Under the pieces are notes generated by a model. That model did not search any database. It saw nothing but the letters and a program-made list of their open reading frames with translations, and was not told the origin of the DNA. From the NCBI RefSeq assembly GCF_947492555.1, contig NZ_CANLNE010000002.1, forward strand, positions 487,501 through 551,500: a stretch of 64,000 bases of DNA, given 5' to 3'. This document shows positions 1-8,831 of this stretch, in pieces. Source of the stretch: an uncultured Roseobacter sp. GTDB lineage: Bacteria > Pseudomonadota > Alphaproteobacteria > Rhodobacterales > Rhodobacteraceae. The translations under genes and the position numbers were made by a program. Position 1 is the first letter of the stretch; every line of letters starts with the position of its first letter.

Positions 1-467
1 ATGCCAAAGGCCGCCGCCGGTTCCTCGATGATCACCGGGGCAATTGCGACGTGATACCCAAAGAGAATGATGCCCAGCGAGAGCACCTGAATGTAGAGCG
101 CGCCAATGGCGGCAGAGGCGATGGCAATAATCGTGTTCATCGGCGCATGCTGCATCATTGGGCTGGCAGGCCCTTCCGATCCGACGACCGCACTCATCGA
201 TTTCGTGTGGGTGATAAACAGGAAAATGCCCGACATGATGTAGAGCAGGAAATCGCCCCGGATCGCGGAACCGCGCAGGCCCAGCACCGAGAACATAAAA
301 TAGAACGCAAGCACGAAGATCAGCATCTGCAGAACATTGATGAAGATCGCGGCAAAGGCGTTATTGTGCGTTTTGCGCACGGATCTGACAACGGAGTGAT
401 ACACCAACTCCAGTATCGTCAGCGCAGAAGTTAATCCGCCCTCATTGCGTTTTGTTGCCTGAAACAT
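1..467 (-). CDS. ABC-2 type polysaccharide export permease (partial)
   Basis: Reads on the minus strand from an ATG at 467 and runs off the left edge, so only the first 155 residues are visible. The protein begins MFQATKRNEGG and has a short cytoplasmic N-terminus followed by hydrophobic segments (about residues 38-58, 71-83 and 107-128). This is the layout of ABC-2 permeases of the KpsM/capsule-export type, which pass a lipid-linked or Kdo-linked polysaccharide through the inner membrane with a partner ATPase. It is divergent from cysQ, with about 120 bp between the starts. The partner ATPase and outer-membrane export protein would lie to the left of the window. The capsule reading rests on family resemblance and on the Kdo and UDP-glucose genes nearby; O-antigen export is an alternative. 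Confidence 0.7.
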   Translation of the reverse strand, partial: MFQATKRNEGGLTSALTILELVYHSVVRSVRKTHNNAFAAIFINVLQMLIFVLAFYFMFSVLGLRGSAIRGDFLLYIMSGIFLFITHTKSMSAVVGSEGPASPMMQHAPMNTIIAIASAAIGALYIQVLSLGIILFGYHVAIAPVIIEEPAAAFG

Positions 468-585
468 GACCGCTTTGCCTTTTGATCTGCGCGAGTATCG
501 CACGGAATTCTTGCTGTTCCGTTAGAGCTTGACCATAAGGGGCATCGTTTTGAACATCAATGATCGTGGAATGGATGGTGACGTC

Positions 586-1383
586 ATGGATTATGTGAAA
601 CTGGTTGAGGTCATGCGTCGACTGTCGATTGAGGCTGGTGCTAAGATCATGGAAATTTATGAATCGGACGATTTTGACGTGAAAGTGAAATCGGATGAAA
701 GCCCGGTCACGGCGGCAGATGAAGCTGCGGATGCGTTGATTTCGGCTGGCCTGCGTGCCGCGTTTCCCGACGTCATGCTGGTGACCGAGGAACAATCGGC
801 GACACATGATACCTCGGGCGATACATTCCTGATCGTTGACCCACTCGATGGGACCAAGGAGTTCATTCACCGACGGGGCGATTTCACAGTGAACATTGCT
901 CTGGTCGAGGGGGGTGTCCCGACGCGGGGGGTTGTCTATGCGCCTGCCAAGGGCCGGATGTTCTACACTGATGCCAATGGTCAGTCCGTCGAGGAAACGG
1001 GTGATCTGGTCGTGGATCAGGTAGGGGGTCTGACACCGATGTCGGTATCTAAGGCTGACAACACCGCTCTGATGGTCGTTGCGTCGAAGTCCCACCGGGA
1101 TCAGGCGACCGATGACTACATCAACAAATACTCTGTCAAAGATATGAAGAGTGCGGGCTCGTCGCTCAAATTCTGTCTCGTGGCGACCGGGGAGGCAGAT
1201 CTTTACCCGCGTCTCGGTCGCACGATGGAGTGGGATACAGCGGCAGGCCATGCGGTGCTGTCGGGTGCGGGGGGATCCGTTGTTCGTTTTGATAATCTGA
1301 AACCGCTTGGATACGGCAAGGAGGACTACGCAAATCCGTTTTTCATCGCTCACGCGCCAACCGTCGATCTGAAAGACAGCTGA
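586..1383 (+). CDS. cysQ: 3'(2'),5'-bisphosphate nucleotidase CysQ
   Basis: Member of the inositol-monophosphatase superfamily. It removes the 3' phosphate from 3'-phosphoadenosine 5'-phosphate (PAP), the by-product of PAPS-dependent sulfation and sulfate assimilation. The metal and phosphate motifs are clear: DPLDGTKEF in the middle and WDTAAGHAVL near the C-terminus. The frame is open upstream to a TTG at 529, but the ATG at 586 gives 265 residues, the usual family length. The stop overlaps the kdsB start by one base (TGATG), so the two are probably translated together. A position beside a polysaccharide exporter and kdsB is common for cysQ; a link to sulfated surface glycan is inference. 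Standalone use in cysteine biosynthesis is the alternative. Confidence 0.92.
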   Translation: MDYVKLVEVMRRLSIEAGAKIMEIYESDDFDVKVKSDESPVTAADEAADALISAGLRAAFPDVMLVTEEQSATHDTSGDTFLIVDPLDGTKEFIHRRGDFTVNIALVEGGVPTRGVVYAPAKGRMFYTDANGQSVEETGDLVVDQVGGLTPMSVSKADNTALMVVASKSHRDQATDDYINKYSVKDMKSAGSSLKFCLVATGEADLYPRLGRTMEWDTAAGHAVLSGAGGSVVRFDNLKPLGYGKEDYANPFFIAHAPTVDLKDS

Positions 1384-2183
1384 TGTCGGTCCTGATCGTA
1401 ATCCCGGCGCGTTATGCGTCCAGCCGTTATCCGGGCAAACCTCTTGTAGGCCTGAAGGGCGCATCAGGCCAGTCACGCAGCCTGATTGAACGCAGCTGGC
1501 TGGCCGCGCAGGAGGTTGCCGGTGTCGCACGGGTCGTCGTGGCCACTGACGACGACCGTATCAGAGAGGCGGCGGAAGAGTTTGGCGCAGAGGTCGTCAT
1601 GACATCCTCCACTTGGGTGAACGGCACGGAGCGTTGCGCAGAGGCACATGAGATTTTGGGTGGGGGATATGAGATCGTCGTTAACCTGCAAGGCGATGCG
1701 CCCCTGACGCCACAGTGGTTTATCGAAGATCTGGTCACCGGGCTGCGGGCGGCACCCCAGGCGGAGATCGCGACGCCGGTGTTGCGCTGCGACGGCGCCA
1801 CGCTCAACGGTTTTCTGAACGATCGCAAAGCCGGGCGCGTTGGCGGCACAACGGCTGTTTTCGACGCAAGCCGCCATGCGTTATACTTTTCCAAAGAGGT
1901 GATCCCTTTCACACCGCAAACCTATCCGGATACAGAAGAAACACCTGTTTTTCATCATGTTGGCGTTTATGCATATCGTCCCGAGGCGCTGGTTGCCTAC
2001 CCGACATGGCCCATGGGCCCATTGGAACAGCTTGAGGGCCTTGAGCAGTTGCGATTCATGGAAAATGGCCGGGCCGTGCTCTGCGTGGAAGTCGCAGCGA
2101 AAGGGCGTCACTTCTGGGAACTGAACAACCCTCAGGACGTGCCGAAGATTGAAGGGATGATGGCACAAATGGGTTTGGATTGA
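1383..2183 (+). CDS. kdsB: 3-deoxy-manno-octulosonate cytidylyltransferase
   Basis: Activates Kdo as CMP-Kdo for transfer onto lipid A or a capsule lipid anchor. The start MSVLIVIPARYASSRYPGKPL carries the nucleotide-binding R-x2-S-x-R-x-P-G-K signature, and NLQGDAPL is the family's substrate-binding/metal loop (NxQGDxP). The length of 266 is close to the usual 245-260. It is coupled to cysQ by a TGATG overlap. Many Rhodobacterales carry a second KdsB for LPS, so whether this copy serves LPS or capsule cannot be told from this window. kdsD lies about 9 kb away on the other strand. Confidence 0.95.
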   Translation: MSVLIVIPARYASSRYPGKPLVGLKGASGQSRSLIERSWLAAQEVAGVARVVVATDDDRIREAAEEFGAEVVMTSSTWVNGTERCAEAHEILGGGYEIVVNLQGDAPLTPQWFIEDLVTGLRAAPQAEIATPVLRCDGATLNGFLNDRKAGRVGGTTAVFDASRHALYFSKEVIPFTPQTYPDTEETPVFHHVGVYAYRPEALVAYPTWPMGPLEQLEGLEQLRFMENGRAVLCVEVAAKGRHFWELNNPQDVPKIEGMMAQMGLD

Positions 2184-2371
2184 GCGTAGATTGCCCCGAT
2201 TTTCCACGTGATCTCGCTCTCTGAAAACACCGAGAAAAATGTGCTGACCAGTTGCAACAATGATTAATATTATGCCCGTTATGCGAGTATATTGGCGAGA
2301 CTCCGCTATAATTCGTGAAATCGAACCAATTGTGCTCAAAAATAGCTTTAATTGACGAGCAAGTCGTGTTT

Positions 2372-2400
2372 TTGACGCATTCGAGCACTAGTTTTATGCT
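2372..2400 (+). promoter_or_regulatory. Sigma-70-like promoter for galU
   Basis: TTGACG at 2372-2377 and TATGCT at 2395-2400 are separated by 17 bases, the ideal spacing. It lies in the AT-rich 259-bp gap between kdsB and galU, about 40 bp before the galU start. A second TTGACG at 2352-2357 has no matching -10 at the right distance. Confidence 0.6.
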
Positions 2401-2442
2401 CGCGGGGTGCGATTGATTTTTTTTAAGTGTGAGGGCAACAGT

Positions 2443-3336
2443 ATGAAACGCAAGGTAACCAAGGCGATTTTTCCCGTGGCTGGGATGGGAACACGCTTTC
2501 TTCCTGCGACCAAGTCGGTACCCAAGGAAATCATGACATTGGTGGATCGCCCGTTGATTCAATACGCGATCGACGAGGCGCGCGCTGCTGGCATCAAGGA
2601 ATTCATTTTCGTGACGTCACGCGGCAAGGGTGCGCTGGAAGATTACTTTGACCATGCTCCCCAACTCGAACAGGAATTGCGCAAGAAGGGCAAACACGAC
2701 CTTCTTGAAGTGCTCGAAACAACCAACATGGACAGCGGCGCAATCGCCTATATTCGCCAGCACAAGGCGTTGGGTTTAGGACACGCCGTCTGGTGCGCGC
2801 GTCGCTTGATTGCAGACGAGCCTTTTGCAGTTATCCTGCCGGACGATGTGATCGCCGCCGACAAGCCCTGTCTGCAGCAGATGGTCGAGGCCTATGCGGA
2901 GACAGGCGGCAACATGGTCGCGGCGATGGAAGTTGCACCTGAGAAATCTTCGTCCTATGGGATGCTGGATGTTTCCGAGGACATGGGCTCGATGGTCAAG
3001 GTCAAAGGCATGACCGAAAAGCCCAAGGCAGAGGAATCACCCTCCAATCTTGCGGTGATCGGACGCTACATCCTGTCGCCGTCGGTGTTGACGAACCTGA
3101 ACAAGATGAAATCCGGCGCCGGTGGTGAAATTCAGCTGACGGATGCAATCGCGCAGGACATTGAGAAGAAGAGCAATGTCTATGGATACCGCTTCCGCGG
3201 GCAGCGTTTCGATTGCGGCTCCAAATCCGGATTCCTGCAGGCGACAGTTGCTTTCGGCCTTGATCGGGATGATCTGCGTGAGGACCTGTCTGCGTATCTG
3301 CATGACGTCGTCAGCATGGGTAAAGCGGCGGAGTAA
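2443..3336 (+). CDS. galU: UTP-glucose-1-phosphate uridylyltransferase
   Basis: Makes UDP-glucose from glucose-1-phosphate and UTP for LPS, capsule and other glycans. The protein begins MKRKVTKAIFPVAGMGTRFLPATKS, with the nucleotide-binding G-x-G-T-R-x-L-P-A-x-K-x-x-P-K motif and later FAVILPDDVI. The open frame extends to a GTG at 2407, but the ATG at 2443 is preceded by a GAGGG ribosome binding site and gives the usual 297 residues. It has its own promoter (2372-2400) and a strong terminator (3370-3400), so it seems to be a single-gene unit rather than part of the cysQ-kdsB operon. Confidence 0.95.
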   Translation: MKRKVTKAIFPVAGMGTRFLPATKSVPKEIMTLVDRPLIQYAIDEARAAGIKEFIFVTSRGKGALEDYFDHAPQLEQELRKKGKHDLLEVLETTNMDSGAIAYIRQHKALGLGHAVWCARRLIADEPFAVILPDDVIAADKPCLQQMVEAYAETGGNMVAAMEVAPEKSSSYGMLDVSEDMGSMVKVKGMTEKPKAEESPSNLAVIGRYILSPSVLTNLNKMKSGAGGEIQLTDAIAQDIEKKSNVYGYRFRGQRFDCGSKSGFLQATVAFGLDRDDLREDLSAYLHDVVSMGKAAE

Positions 3337-3369
3337 CGGCGCGCACCAACTAACAAGAATGGCTTAACG

Positions 3370-3400
3370 ACGGCGCAGAGGCATCTCTGTGCCGTTTTCT
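3370..3400 (+). terminator. Rho-independent terminator after galU
   Basis: An 11-bp stem (3370-3380 with 3385-3395, one G-T pair) closes a 4-base GCAT loop and runs into TTTTCT. It starts 33 bp after the galU stop. Confidence 0.85.
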
Positions 3401-3563
3401 ATTGCCACGCCAGGGCCTGTTTTGCAGCCCTCCGGGGCAGCAGGCAGGTCAGAGGCCGATGCCGGTCAGGGAAAAGCTTGGCTGCGCAATCAATTCGGGC
3501 AATATGGCGACAAGATCGTAACGGCTTTGCCTGTACGGCCCCTCGGTTCTGAAAGGTCGCGTG

Positions 3564-4580
3564 ATGGCGCCGCCCACGCTTTGGTCCAGATACAAGTTGC
3601 GGCTGCGGCGCAGGCGATTGCTGTGGCGCGGTTTTCGCAGTCGCCACAAGCTGACGCCTGTGCAGAACCATACGCGGCAGATTGCACCGACGGATATCCT
3701 GCTTTTCGCGACAGTGCGTAACGAGGCCCTGCGGTTGCCCTATTTCCTGCAGCACTACAGAGCGCTTGGCGTGCGCCACTTTCTGATCATCGACAATGGC
3801 AGTGACGATGGTACGGTGGCGCTGCTCACGGATGCACCGGATGTCTCAGTGTGGCGCACGGATGCGAGCTACAAATCGGCGCGCTTCGGAATGGACTGGC
3901 TGACATGGTTGATGATGCGTTATGGCCACGGCCATTGGACGGTAACGGTGGATGCAGATGAACTGCTGATCTACCCCGATCACGAAACGAGACCTCTCCC
4001 TGACCTCACCAAGTGGCTTGACGCGAGAGAGCAGCGGATGATGGGGGCGATGATGCTCGATCTCTATCCCAAGGGGCCACCCGATGATCAGGCTTACAGA
4101 CCCGGGCAAAATCCCTGTGAGGTGCTCCAGTGGTTCGATGCGCATGGGTACTGGGTTCAGCGGCAGGCCAAGATGGGAAACCTCTGGTTACAGGGCGGGG
4201 TGCGGGCGAGATGTTTTTTTGCGAAGAATCCGGCGCGTGCTCCGACGTTGAACAAGATTCCATTGGTCAAATGGAACCGACGCTATGTCTTTGTAAATTC
4301 GACACATAATGCACTTCCCTCCGGGTTGAACCGTACTTATGACGAGACCGGTAGATCCAAAGTCAGCGGGGTTCTTTTGCATACCAAGTTCTTGCCCGGA
4401 TCGGCGGAGCGTGCGCGACAAGAGCAGATGCGTAAGGAGCATTTTTCCAACTCGGCGCTCTACGATGAGTATTACGATGCGGTGGCGGAAGACCCCGATA
4501 TGTGGTCCCCGGACGCCACCCGTTTCACTGGTTGGCAGCAGCTTCTGGACCTACGCTTGATGTCGCGTGGGGATTGGTAG
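3564..4580 (+). CDS. Glycosyltransferase family 2 protein (PF13704 type)
   Basis: A cytosolic GT-A type glycosyltransferase of about 338 residues. A basic N-terminus (residues 10-30, rich in Arg and Lys) may touch the membrane. The family core follows: VRNEALRLPYFLQHY, IDNGSDDGT at about 76-84 (nucleotide-sugar binding) and DADE at about 130-133 (metal binding). The ATG at 3564 follows GAAAGG with 7-base spacing; a GTG directly before it is also possible. It lies downstream of the galU terminator and is a paralogue of the next gene: the two share the same motifs in order, including the PLVKW box and a LHTKFL/LHAKFL C-terminal motif. Donor and acceptor sugars are unknown. Confidence 0.85.
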   Translation: MAPPTLWSRYKLRLRRRRLLWRGFRSRHKLTPVQNHTRQIAPTDILLFATVRNEALRLPYFLQHYRALGVRHFLIIDNGSDDGTVALLTDAPDVSVWRTDASYKSARFGMDWLTWLMMRYGHGHWTVTVDADELLIYPDHETRPLPDLTKWLDAREQRMMGAMMLDLYPKGPPDDQAYRPGQNPCEVLQWFDAHGYWVQRQAKMGNLWLQGGVRARCFFAKNPARAPTLNKIPLVKWNRRYVFVNSTHNALPSGLNRTYDETGRSKVSGVLLHTKFLPGSAERARQEQMRKEHFSNSALYDEYYDAVAEDPDMWSPDATRFTGWQQLLDLRLMSRGDW

Positions 4581-4722
4581 TGTCCTGCTGACCGCGCCGC
4601 CTTTCAAAAACGCTTTAAATCATTGCGAAAATAGAGTTTTTGAGCAATAAAATATCAATAAGTCGCGATTAACCAAAAAAGCGGCACAAGATCGACCGCA
4701 GGCAGATGGGGACAGGGGTCCT

Positions 4723-5772
4723 TTGAACACCGGCGGTGGGGCGGTGGAGAGGGCTGAAGCTTTGGGTGTTCTGGGATCTTACCGGATGCGTCTGGCGCGC
4801 AAGCGTCTGCGTGTACGCGCGCGGCGCAAGAGCTTTGACCTAAAGCGGATTGTCGACAGAACCGCGCAACTGCGCGATGGGGATATCCTGCTGTTTTCGA
4901 CCCAGCGGAACGAGAAGGTGCGCCTCCCCTATTTTCTGGAATACTACCGCGAGATGGGCGTGTCCCATTTCTTTATCGTCGACAACGACAGCACAGATGG
5001 GTCGGCGGATTACCTTGCCGATCAACCGGATGTGTCCCTGTGGCGGACGAAAAGCAGCTACAAGAAATCGCGTTACGGGGTGGATTGGCTGAACTACTTG
5101 CAAAGCAAGTATGCCCACGGCCACTGGTGCGTCGTGGTCGATCCCGATGAATTCCTGCTCTATCCGTTTTGCGATACGCGACCTCTCCGTGCGCTGACTG
5201 ATTGGCTCGACAGCTGCTCCATTCGGGCCTTTTCGGCGATGCTGCTGGACATGTACCCCAAGGGACGGCTGGAGGATCAGCAATACCTGCCCGGTCAGAA
5301 TCCCATCGACATTGCCTGCTGGTTCGACAGTGGCAATTACACGATGTCGCGCAACCATCTTTATGGAAACCTGTGGATTCAGGGTGGGCCGCGCAGCCGC
5401 GTGTTTTTCCCGGAGGAGCCAAAGCGCGCACCTGCGTTGAACAAGGTTCCCCTGGTCAAATGGGACCGACGCTATGCCTACGTGCACTCGACGCATATGT
5501 TACTGCCGCGGGGCCTGAACCTCGTCTATGACGAATGGGGTGGAGAAAAGGCATCTGGGATTCTGTTGCACGCAAAGTTCCTTGATACCTTTGCTGACAA
5601 GGCGAGCGAAGAGATCGAACGCCAGCAGCATTACGCGGAGTCCCACGAGTACCGGGCATATGCTCAAGGCCTGACAGAGGATTCGGAGCTCTGGTGCAAG
5701 TGGTCTGAGAAATACATCAACTGGAGGCAGTTGGAGATACTCGGCCTGATGTCCAAAGGAAACTGGGCGTGA
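4723..5772 (+). CDS. Glycosyltransferase family 2 protein, paralogue of the preceding gene
   Basis: Same GT-A fold and motif order as the gene at 3564: QRNEKVRLPYFLEYY, VDNDSTDGS at about 86-94 and DPDE at about 140-143, then PKGRLEDQ and the PLVKW box. The annotated start is a TTG at 4723 behind AGGGG. A TTG at 4762, eight bases after GAGAGGG, or the ATG at 4786 are equally possible, and the first paralogue aligns best from about 4762 on. Its 3' end overlaps the next gene by 4 bp (GTGA), which suggests the two enzymes are made together. The pair looks like an old tandem duplication that has since diverged. Sugar specificity is unknown. Confidence 0.85.
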   Translation: MNTGGGAVERAEALGVLGSYRMRLARKRLRVRARRKSFDLKRIVDRTAQLRDGDILLFSTQRNEKVRLPYFLEYYREMGVSHFFIVDNDSTDGSADYLADQPDVSLWRTKSSYKKSRYGVDWLNYLQSKYAHGHWCVVVDPDEFLLYPFCDTRPLRALTDWLDSCSIRAFSAMLLDMYPKGRLEDQQYLPGQNPIDIACWFDSGNYTMSRNHLYGNLWIQGGPRSRVFFPEEPKRAPALNKVPLVKWDRRYAYVHSTHMLLPRGLNLVYDEWGGEKASGILLHAKFLDTFADKASEEIERQQHYAESHEYRAYAQGLTEDSELWCKWSEKYINWRQLEILGLMSKGNWA

Positions 5773-7469
5773 GCGTCGGCGTCGTCATGTTGGTACACAC
5801 CGCCTTTGGGCGGGCGGAACAAGTTGTGCGCCACTGGTCGGCTGCGGGCTGCCCGGTTGTGATCCATGTGGACAAGAGCGTGTCGCGCAAGGCTTTCAGC
5901 GCATTTACGCAGTCGCTGGCAGATGTCCCGAACGTGTCGTTTTCAAAACGCTATCGGTGCGAATGGGGCACCTGGGGGATCGTGGCGGCGACGCAGACCG
6001 CGTCAGAACAGATACTCTCCAGCTTTCCGGATGTGCGGCATGTCTACCTCGCATCTGGCTCCTGCTTACCGCTGCGCCCGGTTCAGGAGTTAATCGACTA
6101 CCTCGCGGATCGACCCAAGACCGATTTCATTGAAAGTGCGACGACGGCTGACGTTCCCTGGACGGTTGGTGGTTTGGACGCCGAACGGTTCACCCTGCGG
6201 TTCCCGTTTTCATGGAAGCGCCAAAGGTTCCTTTTTGACCGCTACGTGGCCTTGCAACGTCGGTTGCGGGTGAACCGGCAGGTGCCCGGAGGTCTTGTGC
6301 CGCATATGGGATCACAATGGTGGTGTCTGACCCGGCAAACGCTGTCCGCCATTCTGCAGGACCCGGCGCGCACAGAATATGACCACTACTTCCGCCGCGT
6401 CTGGATTCCGGACGAGAGCTATTTCCAGACGCTGGTGCGCCAATACGCGATCAACATTGAAAGCCGGTCGCTGACGTTGTCCAAGTTCGACTTTCAGGGC
6501 AAACCGCATATCTTCTATGACGATCATCTGCAGCTGCTACGTCGATCAGATTGTTTTGTCGCGCGCAAGATCTGGCCGCACGCGCATCGGCTCTATGACG
6601 CATTCCTTACCGACCCGTCTGGCGCGATGAAAAAGACAGAGCCCAATCCCGGCAAGATCGACCGCATTTTTGCCAAGGCGGTGGAGCGTCGCACGCGAGG
6701 CCGTGCCGGTCTCTATATGCAGAGCCGCTTTCCCCGCGAAGATTGGGAAAACGGAGTGACCGCCGCACCCTATTCCATGTTCCAAGGATTTGCCGAGCTT
6801 TTCGAGAATTTTGAGCCCTGGCTTGCCAAGGCAACGGGCGCGCGGGTGCATGGTCATCTCTTCGCGCCGGAGCAGGCTTACTTTGCGGATAATCAGACCG
6901 CGATGAATGGTGCCTTGAGCAACAGCGCGACGTTGCGTGACTACAACCCGCACGGTTTTTTGACCAATCTGATTTGGAATACCCGCGGCGAGCGGCAATG
7001 CTTTCAGTTTGGCCCGCGGGACAATCAGGTGATAAACTGGCGCGTGGCCAAGGACCCCAATGCGCAGATTTCCGTGATCAGCGGCGCGTGGGCTGTGCCG
7101 CTCTTTCGGTCAAACGCCAATTTCATGGACTTGCGTAAAGCCGCTGCACAGTTGCAAAAGACAGAAAGCGAGCACCTGGATGTTTTGCGCTCCACTTGGG
7201 TCAAGGCGCGTGTCCGTATCTGGACGATGGCGGAATTCATAGAAGCACCGATGGAGCCTCTCCAGACGATACTGGATGAGATCGGGCCAAACACGGCGCG
7301 CCGCCTATCCGAGGTGCCGCGCATGGTGGATCTGAACGGCTTTGGCCAGTTCCTGCAGAACCTTAAGAATCAGGGCATGCATCCCTATCTGATGGGGGAT
7401 TTCCCCGTAGAACAGGCCGACGCGGGTATTGATCGAGACAGACCGCGCAAACCCTATCTCGTGCGGTGA
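5769..7469 (+). CDS. GT14 core-2/I-branching-type glycosyltransferase with long C-terminal domain
   Basis: The N-terminal part (about residues 1-270) matches the core-2/I-branching beta-1,6-N-acetylglucosaminyltransferase or xylosyltransferase-like family: MLVHTAFGRAEQVVRHW, VIHVDKSV, a YLASGSCLPLRP box, and VPHMGSQWWCLTR followed by IPDESYFQTL, which hold the catalytic Glu region. The remaining 290 residues (GRAGLYMQSRFPREDW onward) form a separate domain that I believe corresponds to Pfam DUF5927. It has no assigned function. Start GTG at 5769 overlaps the previous stop, giving a three-gene glycosyltransferase set. Family members usually add GlcNAc or xylose; the real substrate here is unknown. 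Confidence 0.85.
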   Translation: MSVGVVMLVHTAFGRAEQVVRHWSAAGCPVVIHVDKSVSRKAFSAFTQSLADVPNVSFSKRYRCEWGTWGIVAATQTASEQILSSFPDVRHVYLASGSCLPLRPVQELIDYLADRPKTDFIESATTADVPWTVGGLDAERFTLRFPFSWKRQRFLFDRYVALQRRLRVNRQVPGGLVPHMGSQWWCLTRQTLSAILQDPARTEYDHYFRRVWIPDESYFQTLVRQYAINIESRSLTLSKFDFQGKPHIFYDDHLQLLRRSDCFVARKIWPHAHRLYDAFLTDPSGAMKKTEPNPGKIDRIFAKAVERRTRGRAGLYMQSRFPREDWENGVTAAPYSMFQGFAELFENFEPWLAKATGARVHGHLFAPEQAYFADNQTAMNGALSNSATLRDYNPHGFLTNLIWNTRGERQCFQFGPRDNQVINWRVAKDPNAQISVISGAWAVPLFRSNANFMDLRKAAAQLQKTESEHLDVLRSTWVKARVRIWTMAEFIEAPMEPLQTILDEIGPNTARRLSEVPRMVDLNGFGQFLQNLKNQGMHPYLMGDFPVEQADAGIDRDRPRKPYLVR

Positions 7470-7490
7470 CGAGCCAGCCAAACGTCTCGT

Positions 7491-7505
7491 ATCTGCAGCG
7501 CAGAT
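7491..7505. terminator. Short hairpin between convergent genes
   Basis: ATCTGC-AGC-GCAGAT forms a perfect 6-bp stem that touches the ptsN stop codon, between the GT14 gene and ptsN, which converge. There is no long T-run, so it is a weak terminator at best. Confidence 0.3.
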
Positions 7506-7970
7506 TTAAGCTGCCTGTTCTGATTCCGCTGATGTGAGAATGGTGTGCAGTGTGCCGGGGTTCGGATTCGCCCGAAGCTTTGCACAGATTCCCGGATCGC
7601 GCAGTGTACGGGACACGAGGGCCAGCGCCTTGAGGTGCTCTACACCGGCATCTTCCGGGGCAAAGAGCGCAAAGGCGACGTCAACAGGTTGACGGTCCAC
7701 GGCGTTGAAGTCGATGGGTTTGTCGAGCAACACAAATGCACCCACGACTTTGTCCAGCCCATCAAGCCGTGCATGGGGCAGGGCAATCCCATGTCCAACA
7801 CCGGTGGGCCCCAGCGCCTCGCGCGCCAGCAGCGCGTCGAGAACGTGGCCTGATTTCAGCCCATATGCCTGTTCCGCAAGATCGCCGAGATCTTGCATAA
7901 GGCGCTTTTTACTCGAGGCGGAGGTCAATACCTTCACAGCCTCAGGCTTGAGGAGTTTGTTAAAATCCAT
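7506..7970 (-). CDS. ptsN: PTS IIA-like nitrogen-regulatory protein PtsN
   Basis: EIIA-Ntr, the terminal phosphate acceptor of the regulatory PTS-Ntr chain (EI-Ntr, NPr, EIIA-Ntr), which controls potassium, nitrogen and envelope stress responses by protein contact. The phosphorylated His lies in GIALPHARL. The ATG at 7970 (MDFNKLLKPEAV) gives the usual 154 residues; the frame is open upstream to 7997. It follows hpf by 42 bp on the same strand, in the order lptB-hpf-ptsN. In enterobacteria rpoN precedes hpf at this locus; here it does not. Confidence 0.93.
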   Translation of the reverse strand: MDFNKLLKPEAVKVLTSASSKKRLMQDLGDLAEQAYGLKSGHVLDALLAREALGPTGVGHGIALPHARLDGLDKVVGAFVLLDKPIDFNAVDRQPVDVAFALFAPEDAGVEHLKALALVSRTLRDPGICAKLRANPNPGTLHTILTSAESEQAA

Positions 7971-8012
7971 TCTGCTCGCACTTTCGGGAGGCTCCATCGC
8001 CTCGAAGAAATC

Positions 8013-8579
8013 CTACTGCGGGTCTATCCAGCCAATGTTCCCGTCATCGCGACGGTATACGACATTTAGGCCCTCTTTGCCCTCGTTTCTAAAGACCAGA
8101 ACCGGTGCACCAGCAAGCTCCATCTGCATCACGGCTTCACCTACGGAGAGAGAGGGGATCTTGGTTTCCATCTCGGCGACGATGATCGGTTGCAGTGTCT
8201 CTGGTTCCTGCGCCTCTGAGTCGGCATCTGATGCGAGGATATAGGAGGACGCGCCGTAGATTTCAACCGGTTCCGCCCGATCTTTGTGATGATCTTTCAA
8301 CCTACGCTTGTAGCGACGCAGCTGTTTTTCCATCTTGTCGCAGCACGAATCAAAGGCGGCGTAAATCTCGGTCTGGTGCGCTTTTGCCTGTGCCGTCAGG
8401 CCCGTAGACAAATGGACGGTCGCCTCGCAGACAAACTCATGCGCCGACTTGGAAAACACCACAACCGCTTCGGTCGGGCGTTCGGCATATTTTTTCACTG
8501 CTTCACCCAATTCTTCTTTCACGTGGGTCTGCAGGGCTTCGCCGATGTCGATCTGTTTGCCGCTGATTTGATACCGCAT
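8013..8579 (-). CDS. hpf: Ribosome hibernation-promoting factor, long form
   Basis: Binds the 30S subunit in stationary phase and drives formation of 100S dimers. The N-terminal domain (about 1-100) is the S30AE/HPF fold, beginning MRYQISGKQIDIGEALQTHV, with a basic stretch KQLRRYKRRLKDHHKD. The C-terminal 55 residues (PSLSVGEAVMQMELAG and LNVVYRRDDGNIGWIDP) are the dimerisation domain of long-form HPF. At 188 residues it is typical. The ATG at 8579 has a strong GGAGAG site; the longer reading to 8609 does not. It is separated from lptB by about 250 bp, so it may have its own promoter. Confidence 0.94.
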   Translation of the reverse strand: MRYQISGKQIDIGEALQTHVKEELGEAVKKYAERPTEAVVVFSKSAHEFVCEATVHLSTGLTAQAKAHQTEIYAAFDSCCDKMEKQLRRYKRRLKDHHKDRAEPVEIYGASSYILASDADSEAQEPETLQPIIVAEMETKIPSLSVGEAVMQMELAGAPVLVFRNEGKEGLNVVYRRDDGNIGWIDPQ

Positions 8580-8831
8580 AGTCTCTCCTTCGAATGGTTG
8601 ATCCTGCATCGGGTTTCCGGGCGCAGATACGCCGGGACAACGGGTCAGAGGATCACGGAAAATGGCATTCCATATGATGATTGTCTTCCGGGGCCTTGGC
8701 AGGCAGGCTGATGCGCGGTCAGACAGAAACTGGTACGTGCCATGCCGTCATTGAGCCCGATAACCGACACCAGAGTCAAACAAAAGCGGGTCGCGTGCGC
8801 GGAAAAAAGCGTTAACGCGCGCGCGGCTGGA

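Noticed and set aside
442-1530. Long minus-strand frame opposite cysQ
   Set aside because: It mirrors a clear cysQ frame, has no family pattern, and overlaps the real permease start.
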